From Clostridiaceae bacterium (lineage in GTDB: Bacteria > Bacillota > Clostridia > Saccharofermentanales > DTU023), in the NCBI GenBank assembly GCA_012798865.1, contig JAAZMK010000072.1:1-55796 (forward strand): 55,796 nucleotides of DNA. The letters run 5' to 3'. A program made the translations under genes and the position numbers. This document shows, piece after piece, positions 36,971 through 47,013 of this stretch; within the stretch, counting starts at the first letter, position 1, and every line of letters begins with the position of its first letter. The notes under the pieces were generated by a model. That model searched no databases. It saw only the letters and a program-made list of their open reading frames with translations, and was not told the DNA's origin.

Positions 36971-38350
36971 ATGACGTCACAGAAGGTTCAAGAAGAGAAT
37001 AGAACGATCAAGTTCGCGGTCGAAGTACCGGCGGATGAATTTAAAAAATCGCTCCAAGCCGCCCATCGGAAACTGGCTAAGCATTTCCAAGTCCCGGGGT
37101 TTCGCAAGGGCAAGGTTCCTTATCCGATCGTGGTCAATCATTATGGCGAGAGCGTTCTCTATGACGACGCGCTTGAAGAAGCGTTGCCGAAAGTTTACGA
37201 AGAGCTGCTCGCTCAGCATGAGATAGAGCCATATTCGGATCCGAGATTCAATATCCGTGAAATTGGCGGAAGTGTCGGGTTAAAGCTTGACATCAGCGTC
37301 GCCCTTAAACCGGTGATCGAGCTCGGCGAGTATGAGGGACTCGAGGCGTACCGACCCCCCATCGAGATCGACGACGAGGAAATCGATCAAGAGATTGAAA
37401 CCGCTCGCATGCGCGTGGCGCGCCTCGTGCCGATCAAAGATCGACCGATCCAAGAAGGTGACCACGTCACCATCGATTACACGGGTTTGAAAGACGATGT
37501 GCCCTTTGACGGAGGAACGGCGACAGGGCATAAATTGGAGATCGGTTCCGGCTCTTTCATTCCGGGATTTGAGGAAGGATTGGTCGGACGCATGGTGGGC
37601 GGTACACTCGATCTACCGCTTACGTTTCCCGAAGAATACCACGCGGAAGAACTCGCAGGCGAAGATGTCATCTTTTCCGTTACGATTCATGAAGCGCTTG
37701 AACGGGAGATCCCGGAGCTCAATGACGATTTTGTCCATGATGTCAGCGAGAAGAGCGATACGGTCGAAGAGTATCGTGAGGAGATCAGACAACAACTTGA
37801 GAATAAGAAAGCAGAGGAAGCAGACCGCGTCTATGACGACGGAATCATCGGCGCTATCGTTAAAAGTTCAAAGGTCGAACTGTCGGATCTTATGGTCGAC
37901 GATGAAGTCGAAAGCAGGATTGAACAGCAACAGAGACAGTTTTCTATGTACGGGATTAATTTCACGGACTTTTTGCGGTACTCCGGACAGACGATCGAGG
38001 ACTACAAAAACTCGCAGTCGGCAAATGTGCGGCGCATGCTTGAGAGTTCATGGGTCTTGAACGCCGTGCGCGAGCGCGAGCATGAGCGGATCGAAGTGTC
38101 CGACGAAGAGTTTGAAGAGAGCGTCAGGGAGGCAGCGGAAGACGCCGGCATCACTGAAGAACTCTATGAGGGGCAATACCTCAAAACTGATTACGACCGT
38201 GATCGATTCCGGCATGAACTGGAGATGAAAAAACTGCTCAGCTGGTTGCGCGAAGTCAGCGTGGTGACCGATGTCGAGCCCGAGCCTGACGAAGAACCGG
38301 AAGAAACGGAAGATTTGGCGGAAGAAGAGGAAGGCAGCAATCTCGCTTAA
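36971..38350 (+). CDS. tig: Trigger factor
   Basis: FKKSLQAAHRKLAKHFQVPGFRKGKVPYPIV; FKBP domain; conserved tig-clpP-clpX order. Confidence 0.95.
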   Translation: MTSQKVQEENRTIKFAVEVPADEFKKSLQAAHRKLAKHFQVPGFRKGKVPYPIVVNHYGESVLYDDALEEALPKVYEELLAQHEIEPYSDPRFNIREIGGSVGLKLDISVALKPVIELGEYEGLEAYRPPIEIDDEEIDQEIETARMRVARLVPIKDRPIQEGDHVTIDYTGLKDDVPFDGGTATGHKLEIGSGSFIPGFEEGLVGRMVGGTLDLPLTFPEEYHAEELAGEDVIFSVTIHEALEREIPELNDDFVHDVSEKSDTVEEYREEIRQQLENKKAEEADRVYDDGIIGAIVKSSKVELSDLMVDDEVESRIEQQQRQFSMYGINFTDFLRYSGQTIEDYKNSQSANVRRMLESSWVLNAVREREHERIEVSDEEFEESVREAAEDAGITEELYEGQYLKTDYDRDRFRHELEMKKLLSWLREVSVVTDVEPEPDEEPEETEDLAEEEEGSNLA

Positions 38351-38366
38351 GTCCATGCCTTAAGCG
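38344..38366 (+). terminator. Hairpin at the tig stop codon
   Basis: CGCTTAAG-N7-CTTAAGCG, first arm overlaps the TAA stop; no long U-tract. Confidence 0.4.
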
Positions 38367-38465
38367 TTTCCGCTGAACGATATGTTTTGCTGGAGACCGA
38401 AGAGAGAATGGAACACCGTAAAGAAAGAGGATATGACTACTTTTGATATCGGAGGTCACAATAGA

Positions 38466-39083
38466 ATGAATACTTTTGAAAAAAACAATCACGTGGATAT
38501 GAATCTCGTTCCGATGGTCATCGAGCAGACAAACCGCGGAGAGCGTTCGTACGATATTTTTTCGAGGCTGTTGAAAGAACGCATCGTGATTTTAAGCGAT
38601 TCTGTCAACAACGTGACGGCGAATCTCATCGTTGCTCAGCTTCTATTTCTTGAGGCGGAGGATCCGAATAAGGATATTCAGTTCTACATCAACAGTCCCG
38701 GCGGCGAAGTGTCGGCAGGGCTCATGATTTATGACACGATGCAGTACATCAAGCCGGATGTGCAGACGATTTGCATGGGTATGGCGGCAAGCATGGGCGC
38801 TTTTCTCGTGGCGGCAGGAGCGAAAGGCAAGCGATTTGCGCTTCCCAACGCTGATTTGATGATTCATCAGCCGTCGGGCGGCGCCCAAGGACAGGCGACG
38901 GACATTACCATTGCCGCCGAGTATATTCTCAAGCTGAAGCAGAGACTCAATCGCATTCTCGCCGAGCACACGGGACAACCGATCGAGGTGATCGAACGCG
39001 ATACGGATCGCGACACATGGCTTTCGGCGGAGCAGGCAATCGAATACGGCTTGATCGACAAGATTATGAGCAAGCGTGAGTAA
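38466..39083 (+). CDS. clpP: ATP-dependent Clp protease proteolytic subunit
   Basis: [38 protein letters not shown] (Ser), [13 protein letters not shown] (His). GGAGG precedes ATG at 38466. Confidence 0.96.
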   Translation: MNTFEKNNHVDMNLVPMVIEQTNRGERSYDIFSRLLKERIVILSDSVNNVTANLIVAQLLFLEAEDPNKDIQFYINSPGGEVSAGLMIYDTMQYIKPDVQTICMGMAASMGAFLVAAGAKGKRFALPNADLMIHQPSGGAQGQATDITIAAEYILKLKQRLNRILAEHTGQPIEVIERDTDRDTWLSAEQAIEYGLIDKIMSKRE

Positions 39084-39128
39084 TACGTGAACGCAGGCGA
39101 CCATTGCGATTTCTCGGAGGAAAGTTGA

Positions 39129-40427
39129 ATGTCTGATAGAAAAGATAATGACAGGTCCGGTACCTTGTACTGCTCCTTTTGCGGCAAAACAGAGGATCAA
39201 GTGGAGCAGCTGATCACGGGTCCCGGTGTCTGCATCTGCAATGAATGTGTCATGCTCTGCGACGCGATGCTCAATGAAACTCCGATGTTCCGCCATTCGA
39301 ATCCGAAAGGCGATCGGTCGGAGGAGATGAACTTGTTGACACCGCAGCAGATCAAGGAAAAACTCGATGAGTACGTGATTGGTCAGGACGACGCGAAGAA
39401 AACGCTCGCCGTCTCCGTCTATAACCATTATAAGCGCGTCTACGCCGACTACATCGAAGATGAAGATGACGGTGTGGATTTGGCGAAGAGCAACATTATG
39501 TTTTTGGGACCGACAGGTTCAGGCAAAACACTTTTGGCGCAGACGCTCGCGCGGATCTTGCACGTTCCTTTCGCCATTGCCGATGCGACGGCTCTCACGG
39601 AAGCCGGATATGTCGGTGAGGATGTCGAGAATATTCTCCTGCGTCTCATACAGAATGCTGATTATGACATTGCTCTCGCAGAACAGGGCATCATCTATAT
39701 CGATGAAATTGATAAGATCACGCGTCGCTCCGACAATCCGTCGATCACGCGCGATGTCAGCGGAGAAGGTGTCCAACAGGCGTTGCTGAAGATTCTCGAG
39801 GGAACGGTGGCGAACGTGCCTCCACAGGGCGGACGTAAGCATCCGCATCAGGAATTTATTCAGATCGATACGACGAATATTCTGTTCATTTTAGGCGGAG
39901 CTTTTGACGGTATCGATAAGATCGTACGCGATCGAATAGGTCAAAAATCGATCGGTTTCGGCGCGGAGATCGAAGGCACAAACAAGATGGAAAACAAAGA
40001 GCTTTTCTCGCATTTGTTGCCGGAAGATTTACTGAAGTTCGGACTGATTCCCGAATTTATCGGTCGCGTTCCCGTAGTCGTTGCGCTGGAAGACCTCGAC
40101 CAACAGGCGCTTGTGCGTATCTTGCAGGAGCCGAAAAATGCGTTGCTGAAACAGTACAAAAAACTGATGCGTTTCGATGATGTGGAACTCATTTTTCATG
40201 ACGACGCCGTTCAGGAAATCGCCAAGGAGGCGATCGCGCTGAAGACAGGCGCGAGGGGATTGAGAACCATTCTCGAGCGCTTAATGCTCGATATCATGTA
40301 TGATGTTCCCTCTTGTGGCGATGTCCAACAAGTGATCGTAACGAAGGCGAGTGTGAAAGGTGAAGAGCGACCGATTCTTGTGCATCGCGTCGAGCAGGCG
40401 GAAAAACGCGAGGTCAGCAATGCATAA
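39129..40427 (+). CDS. clpX: ATP-dependent Clp protease ATP-binding subunit ClpX
   Basis: N-terminal zinc finger [11 protein letters not shown]...[25 protein letters not shown]. Confidence 0.97.
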   Translation: MSDRKDNDRSGTLYCSFCGKTEDQVEQLITGPGVCICNECVMLCDAMLNETPMFRHSNPKGDRSEEMNLLTPQQIKEKLDEYVIGQDDAKKTLAVSVYNHYKRVYADYIEDEDDGVDLAKSNIMFLGPTGSGKTLLAQTLARILHVPFAIADATALTEAGYVGEDVENILLRLIQNADYDIALAEQGIIYIDEIDKITRRSDNPSITRDVSGEGVQQALLKILEGTVANVPPQGGRKHPHQEFIQIDTTNILFILGGAFDGIDKIVRDRIGQKSIGFGAEIEGTNKMENKELFSHLLPEDLLKFGLIPEFIGRVPVVVALEDLDQQALVRILQEPKNALLKQYKKLMRFDDVELIFHDDAVQEIAKEAIALKTGARGLRTILERLMLDIMYDVPSCGDVQQVIVTKASVKGEERPILVHRVEQAEKREVSNA

Positions 40428-40463
40428 AGCGATATATAACGCCCGCTTTGACTGTTATTGACG

Positions 40464-40492
40464 AAAAAAGCCGGAGAATCACCGGCTTTTTC
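40464..40492 (+). terminator. Intrinsic terminator after clpX
   Basis: AAAAAGCCGG-agaatca-CCGGCTTTTT. Confidence 0.9.
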
Positions 40493-40549
40493 CTTCGTCG
40501 CGGAACATACGATGTTGTCGTTATCAGTCTATGACAGAGGGCAACAATC

Positions 40550-41539
40550 GTGGGAGCAGAAAACGAAGGAAATATGGTCGTGGCGGCACTTGGGGATGAA
40601 TGGTGTGTAGGTGGCAAAGAGCACAGGATGACCGTTTTGGGTGATGGACGGCGTGTAGCCGTGAAGCCAGAGTATGAATGTGCCGATCCGCGCATCGCTA
40701 GACTGCTTTACGACGTACGTTCGCCCTTTTTGCCGAGATGTCTCGGCCTGACATCTCCCGAGAGAGGAGATGGCGTCGTTTGGAGGGGCGAAAGGAACTC
40801 GATATTCTCTGTGCAAGAGTGTCTAGATACTCGCTTTTTAGAGGGGCGCGAACCGCTGCCTTTTCTAGAATGCTATCCATCGCCCGCTGTGCCTTCAATT
40901 GTTTTTGAATGGGTTGACGGACAAACGATGCGCGATATCGAAAAAAGTGCATTGTCGTCGACACGATTAGAAAAATGGTTCGACGATATCCTTGACGGTC
41001 TGGCGTGGCTCAGCCGATGTGCCGGCAACCCGATTGCCCATCTCGATATTTCGCCGGATAACATCGTCATCGCGCAGTCGGGCGATGCCTTGCTGATTGA
41101 TTTTTCCGGCGCGCGCGTGCTCGATGGCTGTGCCCGAGCGCCCGAGGCATCACGTATTTACAAGGAAGGTTATGCGGCGCCGGAAATCTTTCTGGGCGAT
41201 CTTTTGCCTGAAAGTGACTTGTATGCGCTTGCCAAGTCAATCCTTTCCGTTTGGTGCGATGAATCGGCGAAGACATTGACTCATTCCTCAATAAGGGGAG
41301 CTTTATGCAAACTTGACCTGCCATTTTCCGAGAGATTGCGATGCTGCCTGTCTGATGATCCGGTGGTGAGGCGCGATGCACTGCGCGATTGTTCGTTGAA
41401 ACCGGTCACGGAGGAAAGACAGCTTCAATGCATAAAATGTGAACCGGATCAAATGCCGACCCGCGATGATGATCCGTGCCCCTATTCACTTGCTACGTGT
41501 CCGTTTCTTGAAGTCGCAGATATCATTTGCGGCGAGTAG
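40550..41539 (+). CDS. Eukaryotic-type Ser/Thr protein kinase-like protein
   Basis: VAVK; catalytic-loop HLDISPDNIVI; DFSGAR; GYAAPE; SDLYALAKSIL. No TM/PASTA; Cys-containing C-terminus. Confidence 0.75.
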   Translation: MGAENEGNMVVAALGDEWCVGGKEHRMTVLGDGRRVAVKPEYECADPRIARLLYDVRSPFLPRCLGLTSPERGDGVVWRGERNSIFSVQECLDTRFLEGREPLPFLECYPSPAVPSIVFEWVDGQTMRDIEKSALSSTRLEKWFDDILDGLAWLSRCAGNPIAHLDISPDNIVIAQSGDALLIDFSGARVLDGCARAPEASRIYKEGYAAPEIFLGDLLPESDLYALAKSILSVWCDESAKTLTHSSIRGALCKLDLPFSERLRCCLSDDPVVRRDALRDCSLKPVTEERQLQCIKCEPDQMPTRDDDPCPYSLATCPFLEVADIICGE

Positions 41540-41615
41540 TTTGTCGTCAATGCTTCAAGATTCATGCTAAGATAAAGTCAACACTTGAATTGGATTACGA
41601 CACAAGGAGAAAGAC

Positions 41616-42470
41616 ATGGCGAATATTTTGCTTGGTAAAGACGTCGCGGATAAGGCGACCGAGTTGCTGATTGAGCGTGTGGAGAAGCTGAAGGCAAAAG
41701 GTATTGAGCCGACTTTGGCGATCGTTCGTGTTGGAGAGAATGAAGACGATCTCTCTTATGAGCGTGGCGCTTTAAAAAGAGCGGAGAGAGTGGGCGTCAA
41801 GGTGGATGTTCGTGTTCTGCCGATCGATATTTCTCAAGCCGCTATTGAGAAAGAACTCGAAATGATTAACTATGACGCATCGATTCACGGGTGTCTTCTT
41901 TTCCGTCCTCTGCCGAAACATCTCAACGAGAAGAAGGTCTGCGATACTCTTCGTCCCGAGAAAGACGTCGACGGCATCACGTCGGCCTCGATGGCGGGCA
42001 TCTTTATGGGAGTCGACACCGGTTTTGCGCCTTGCACGGCGGAGGCGGCGATGGCGGTATTGAAGCATAATGACATTCCGATTAAAGGAGCGCGAGCCAT
42101 CGTGATCGGGCGCAGTCTTGTGATCGGGAAACCCGTCGCGATGATGCTCCTCAAGGAGAACGCAACAGTGACCACATGCCATACGCGCACCGTGGACTTG
42201 CCCGGCGTGACGCGAGAAGGCGACATCATCATTGCCTGTGCGGGTGTGGCGGAGATGGTGACGGCTGAGCACGTGAAGCCGGGTCAGACCATCATCGATG
42301 TCGGGATCAATTTCACGGATGACGGGCGCCTCGTCGGCGATGTCGCATTCGATGAGGTGGAACCCATCGTGGAAAACATTACGCCGGTGCCGCGCGGAGT
42401 CGGGTCTGTGACGACGACGATCCTGATGCAGCACGTTGTCGAGGCTGCTGAAAGGGCTTCCACGGCGTAG
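41616..42470 (+). CDS. folD: Methylenetetrahydrofolate dehydrogenase (FolD family; cyclohydrolase residues substituted)
   Basis: EKDVDGITSASMAGIFMG, RAIVIGRSLVIGKPVAMMLL, TTCHTRT, VGINFTDDGRLVGDV. Confidence 0.93.
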   Translation: MANILLGKDVADKATELLIERVEKLKAKGIEPTLAIVRVGENEDDLSYERGALKRAERVGVKVDVRVLPIDISQAAIEKELEMINYDASIHGCLLFRPLPKHLNEKKVCDTLRPEKDVDGITSASMAGIFMGVDTGFAPCTAEAAMAVLKHNDIPIKGARAIVIGRSLVIGKPVAMMLLKENATVTTCHTRTVDLPGVTREGDIIIACAGVAEMVTAEHVKPGQTIIDVGINFTDDGRLVGDVAFDEVEPIVENITPVPRGVGSVTTTILMQHVVEAAERASTA

Positions 42471-42482
42471 TTCGGAGTTATG

Positions 42483-42512
42483 TTGACGCAGAGGTTGTTC
42501 TTTCAGTATAAT
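42483..42512 (+). promoter_or_regulatory. Promoter upstream of rpmH
   Basis: TTGACG, 18-bp spacer, TATAAT. Confidence 0.65.
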
Positions 42513-42585
42513 TTTAACGTTATGCCTACATACAAACGGATCATTGTCCATTAAATAATAAATTAACCTAGTTTAGGGGGAATAT

Positions 42586-42720
42586 ATGAAGCGCACCTAT
42601 CAACCGAAGCGCAAGCAACGCTCGCGTGAACACGGTTTCAGAAAAAGAATGCGAACAAAAGCCGGACGCAACATATTGAAAAGACGCAGGCTTAAGGGTC
42701 GCAGCAGAATCTCGCTGTAA
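42586..42720 (+). CDS. rpmH: Ribosomal protein bL34 (absent from ORF track, 44 aa)
   Basis: [53 protein letters not shown]. Confidence 0.97.
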   Translation: MKRTYQPKRKQRSREHGFRKRMRTKAGRNILKRRRLKGRSRISL

Positions 42721-42723
42721 TTG

Positions 42724-43095
42724 ATGTTATCGAAGACGGCGAGCGCTGATCGTTTAAAGCACAACCGTGATTTTTCCCGTGTTTATCGATATGGAAAATG
42801 TTACAGAGGTCGTTGGCTCAGTCTTCATGTCAATAAGAGGCGTGGGGCTCAGTCGATTGCGAATCCGCGTGTCGGATTTGCAGTGAGTCGCTCCGTTCGC
42901 GGGGCCGTTCAACGGAACAGAGTCAAGCGATTGCTGCGTGAATCTTTTCGCCTTAGACATGTCGACTTGATACCGGGTTTTGATCTTATTGTGACGAATC
43001 GTTGGAAACACGCGGTGGAACCGGCATTGAGCGCTTTAATCGAAGAGATGGATCGACTCCTGATTGAATCGGGCGTCGGCAGACCGCCGGTGTGA
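42724..43095 (+). CDS. rnpA: Ribonuclease P protein component
   Basis: LKHNRDFSRVYRYGK, RVGFAVSRSVRGAVQRNRVKRLLRESFR. Confidence 0.95.
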   Translation: MLSKTASADRLKHNRDFSRVYRYGKCYRGRWLSLHVNKRRGAQSIANPRVGFAVSRSVRGAVQRNRVKRLLRESFRLRHVDLIPGFDLIVTNRWKHAVEPALSALIEEMDRLLIESGVGRPPV

Positions 43096-43122
43096 CTCGC
43101 TGAGTCCGGAGGTTGCTGATCG

Positions 43123-43506
43123 ATGCGAAATAGCGTACACAATCACAGAACAGATGACTCCGGCGCGGATGTGTCGGTGTTGACACGCGATCAAATGCGA
43201 AAGCCGTCTGTTGCGGTTTCCTGCTTGCTGTATCTGATCAGTTTTTATCAACGTTTTATATCTGTGGGAACCCCGGGATGCTGTCGGTTCGATCCCACCT
43301 GCTCCGTCTATGCCGCTGAGGCAATTCGTCGACATGGGGCGCTTAAAGGTGGGGGTCTTGCGATATGGCGAATCCTGCGATGCAATCCATTTTGCCGGGG
43401 AGGATACGATCCCGTTCCCGACAAAAAATCAAATGACCATTCCGCGCAAAGAACGTCTGACAGGTTTGACGGTAGAGGGCGGAAGGCAAGAAAAGAGGCG
43501 ACATGA
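43123..43506 (+). CDS. yidD: Membrane protein insertion efficiency factor YidD
   Basis: [62 protein letters not shown]. Confidence 0.95.
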   Translation: MRNSVHNHRTDDSGADVSVLTRDQMRKPSVAVSCLLYLISFYQRFISVGTPGCCRFDPTCSVYAAEAIRRHGALKGGGLAIWRILRCNPFCRGGYDPVPDKKSNDHSAQRTSDRFDGRGRKARKEAT

Positions 43507-44600
43507 CATCATTTATTTCGGTTCAACTCGGTTTGTTGGATCCGCTATACTCGCTGTTCGGGTGGGTTCTGGGTGCACTTTATTCGTGGTTGAACAATTA
43601 CGGACTCGTTATTATCCTTTTCACCGTGATCATTCGCGCACTCCTGTTGCCGCTCGGTCTCAGAAGTCAGCGGGGTACGCTGCGTCAACAGACGCTGCAA
43701 TCCGAGATCAACGAGATCAAGCGCCGTTATCCTGACAATGCGCAGAAAGTTCAGGAGCTCACGCAGAAACTTTACAAGGAAAACGGCATTTCGATGACAT
43801 CGGGGTGCTTGCCCTCGATTCTCCAGTTGGCGATTATTTGGCCGATTATTTACATTTTCCGTGCGCCTCTACGTTTCATTACGAATGTCCCCTTCTATAA
43901 CGTGACAAAGATAGGCGAAGTGCTGGAGGCACAGGGATTGATGACAGCGGCTCAAGTCAAGAATCTCGCCGTCATGGATATTCCGATTCTGAACGGGCTG
44001 CGTGATTCCGGTTCTGCGCTCCAGCAATCTGTTCAGGAGGGGTGGATTCAGCTGCCGCAGGTGATCAATACGAATTTTCTCGGCATCGATCTCGGGATGA
44101 CGCCATCTTTCAAGCCGTGGGAATGGTTCGGTGCCGACTGGCGCGTCCAACTGCCGCTCGTTTTGCTGATCTTGATTACGATGTTTACGTACTGGTTGCA
44201 GATGCGCGTCATGCGGATGAGTACGGCTCGCCCCGAGAAAACAAAAGAAGAGAAAGCGCGTGAAAAGGCGAACCCTGCCAAGCGCGGTCAGAATCCCGAC
44301 CAAGCTGCCGGCATGATGAAGACAATGAATATTTTCATGCCGATCGTTATGCTGTTTACCATGTTCAGCATGCCTTCAGCGATGTGCCTGTACTGGCTTT
44401 TCCAGAACATCATGTATTTGATTCAATCGTTACTCGGTTACAAGTTTTATGTGACGCCCCTGCGTCTCGCATATGCAGAAGAGCAAGCATCATTCGATCG
44501 CTCACGTGGGAGAAGTGCGGATTCATCCGCTGATGGAGAAAAGGACGGTTTTTTCAAAAACCTCGTATCGAAGTTTAAGAATCGCGAAAAGCAGGGGTGA
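43503..44600 (+). CDS. yidC: YidC/OxaA membrane protein insertase
   Basis: [62 protein letters not shown]; conserved gene order. Confidence 0.95.
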   Translation: MTSFISVQLGLLDPLYSLFGWVLGALYSWLNNYGLVIILFTVIIRALLLPLGLRSQRGTLRQQTLQSEINEIKRRYPDNAQKVQELTQKLYKENGISMTSGCLPSILQLAIIWPIIYIFRAPLRFITNVPFYNVTKIGEVLEAQGLMTAAQVKNLAVMDIPILNGLRDSGSALQQSVQEGWIQLPQVINTNFLGIDLGMTPSFKPWEWFGADWRVQLPLVLLILITMFTYWLQMRVMRMSTARPEKTKEEKAREKANPAKRGQNPDQAAGMMKTMNIFMPIVMLFTMFSMPSAMCLYWLFQNIMYLIQSLLGYKFYVTPLRLAYAEEQASFDRSRGRSADSSADGEKDGFFKNLVSKFKNREKQG

Positions 44601-44739
44601 TTCTTTAAATAAAGCGCGTCGGCGACGCGGAAAAATAAACGAAAGCGACGTGAGACATCGAGACGCACGATCCAAGTGGTTTTAGCAGGTGTGTCGATGT
44701 TGCGAAAAGCTTTGCGATGTGCGTGAGGAGGATACCCGA

Positions 44740-45537
44740 ATGGAACGCACCATTGAAACAACAGGCAAGACAGTCGATCAAGCTGTCAAGCAGGCATTAA
44801 ATGAATTATCCGTCAGCGAAGACAAGGTGCTGATCGAGGTGTTGGATGAAGGGGAGACAGGCGGTTTGCTTGGTTTCGGGCGCCGTCCGGCATGTGTGCG
44901 TGTGACGATACTCGATGACGATATGAATTATGAGGATGACGACGAAACGTTTGAAGATGATGACGACGAAGACGATTACGAACGCGTCGATCTCGATGAT
45001 GAGGATTTCGATATGGAGTCATCCGATGAGAACGGCTGGCGCGTGCCGGAAGATCAGCGAGGTCTTATTCCCGCCGAGAATGCCGCACTCGATTACGTGC
45101 AGGATATGTTGTCCGGGATCGGCATCCACGGGCGCATTGAATCGTACCTCGGAGGTGACAACACGCTTCATATCGACATTATCAGCAACGACGGCGGCGT
45201 TGCGATCGGTCGTCACGGTGAGACGCTTGACGCGATTCAGTATCTGACGAATATCGTTGCGAATCGGTGGATCGATGAGTATTTAAGAGTCGTCGTCGAT
45301 GTCGGCGATTACCGCCGCCGCCGCGAACAGCGGCTGCAGCAGACAGCCAGAAAGATCGCTGACCGCGTTCTTGACAGGGGGCGAGCATCGAAGATGAAAC
45401 CGATGTCGCCTGCAGAGAGGCGTATCGTCCATATAGCACTTCGCGACATGGACGGTATTACGACGTACAGTGAAGGCGTCGATCCGCGCCGCTATGTCGT
45501 TATCGCACCGACGGCAGGTTTGGAGATTATTGACTGA
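44740..45537 (+). CDS. khpB: RNA-binding protein KhpB/Jag (Jag-N, KH, R3H)
   Basis: MERTIETTGKTVDQAVKQALNELSV; GRHGETLDAIQYLTNIVANR; MSPAERRIVHIAL. Confidence 0.93.
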   Translation: MERTIETTGKTVDQAVKQALNELSVSEDKVLIEVLDEGETGGLLGFGRRPACVRVTILDDDMNYEDDDETFEDDDDEDDYERVDLDDEDFDMESSDENGWRVPEDQRGLIPAENAALDYVQDMLSGIGIHGRIESYLGGDNTLHIDIISNDGGVAIGRHGETLDAIQYLTNIVANRWIDEYLRVVVDVGDYRRRREQRLQQTARKIADRVLDRGRASKMKPMSPAERRIVHIALRDMDGITTYSEGVDPRRYVVIAPTAGLEIID

Positions 45538-45541
45538 CACC

Positions 45542-47011
45542 ATGACTAATATGGATCTTGATACGATCGCGGCATTTTCGACACCGCCGGGCGAAAGCGG
45601 CCTGGCGGTGCTTCGCATTTCAGGTTCTTTTGCGGCTTCGATATGCGATTGTCTGTTTGTGCCCTCATCCTCGCGATTCAAAAAACCGTCCGATATGGAA
45701 GGTTATACGCTTGCCCACGGCTATTGGGGCGCAATCGACGAGGTGGTGCTCGCCTGTTTTCGAGCGCCTTATTCGTACACAGGTGAAGACGTCTACGAAA
45801 TTTCGTGCCATGGCGGACAGGCAATTCGCCAAGCTGTTCTCGACAGCGTGCTCGCTGCCGGCGCCCGCGCTGCAGGTCCCGGAGAGTTTAGCCGTCGCGC
45901 GTTTTTCAACGGGAAGATGGATCTCACGGCAGCGGAAGCCGTGATGGATATGATCGGCGCTCAAGCCGAAAAACAAGCGCAGGCGGCGTATCGGCAATTA
46001 ACGGGCGGCGTGTCGCGTGTCATACACGAAAGGACCGATCATCTCTACGGAGCGCTCGCCCGGCTTGAAATGTTATTGGATTGGGATGAAGAGGAGGAAC
46101 GCCCGGAGGATCGTGAACTGCTCGTGCATGAATTGGAGCACTCGGAGCGCGAGTTACGTCTCTTGGCAGACAGTTTCGCCGGCGGACGCATCATACGTGA
46201 AGGACTCGCCGTCGTGATCGCGGGCAGTCCCAATGTCGGCAAATCATCGATCCTCAACGCTCTTTCAGGACATGACCGTGCGATTGTCAGCAATATCCCC
46301 GGCACGACGCGCGATACGGTCGAGATCGATCTCACGCTGAACGGATACCTAGTTCATCTGACCGACACGGCAGGGCTTGCGATTGACAGTCAGGATCCCA
46401 TTGAGCGCGAGGGAATCATGCGCGCGGAAAGCGCGCTCCGCGCGGCGGACCTCGTTTTGTGGGTTTTGTCGCCGCCTTTGCTTCCCGAGGATGAACGCCG
46501 GCAGGAAGAAACTCGGATTGAGAGATGTCTCGAGGAGGGTAAGGAGCTTCTCCTTATATTGGGCAAGGATGACTTGCGTCCGTCACTTCCTGCAGAGGAA
46601 GATCCTGCGCTTTATGCTGCCGAACGTTTCCCGGATTTGCCGACGCTGACATGGTCGGATCGCTCCGAGGATGATTTACAACGCCTTAGGGAGATGTTGG
46701 TGCGATTTATTGAAGGCGGCAGCCTCAACTCTGCGGAGGAAACTCCCTCCGTCACCCGTCACGAACAAGTGAAATCGCACGGTGAAGGACAAAGTCACAG
46801 TATGCTGACGCATGCGCGCCACAAGGTTGCCGTCGACCGCGCCGTTGAGCTTGTCGGTCGTGCGAGAGCTGATCTTCAGGCCGGTCTTTCGTTCGATCTG
46901 GTCGCCATTTCATTAAAAGAAGCGCTGACGGAACTCTCGACCATTACGGGCGAAGACGTCTCCGAGACCTTAATCGAGCAGATATTCAGTCGGTTCTGTA
47001 TCGGTAAATAA
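45542..47011 (+). CDS. mnmE: tRNA modification GTPase MnmE
   Basis: DTIAAFSTPPGESGLAVLRISG; GSPNVGKSSILNAL; NIPGTTRDTVE; C-terminal FCIGK. Confidence 0.95.
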   Translation: MTNMDLDTIAAFSTPPGESGLAVLRISGSFAASICDCLFVPSSSRFKKPSDMEGYTLAHGYWGAIDEVVLACFRAPYSYTGEDVYEISCHGGQAIRQAVLDSVLAAGARAAGPGEFSRRAFFNGKMDLTAAEAVMDMIGAQAEKQAQAAYRQLTGGVSRVIHERTDHLYGALARLEMLLDWDEEEERPEDRELLVHELEHSERELRLLADSFAGGRIIREGLAVVIAGSPNVGKSSILNALSGHDRAIVSNIPGTTRDTVEIDLTLNGYLVHLTDTAGLAIDSQDPIEREGIMRAESALRAADLVLWVLSPPLLPEDERRQEETRIERCLEEGKELLLILGKDDLRPSLPAEEDPALYAAERFPDLPTLTWSDRSEDDLQRLREMLVRFIEGGSLNSAEETPSVTRHEQVKSHGEGQSHSMLTHARHKVAVDRAVELVGRARADLQAGLSFDLVAISLKEALTELSTITGEDVSETLIEQIFSRFCIGK

Positions 47012-47013
47012 CG

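Noticed and set aside
38643-39428. 261-aa minus-strand ORF
   Set aside because: It is antisense to clpP/clpX with no coding signature.
41772-42551. 259-aa minus-strand ORF
   Set aside because: It is antisense to folD; His/Arg-rich composition is typical of spurious frames.
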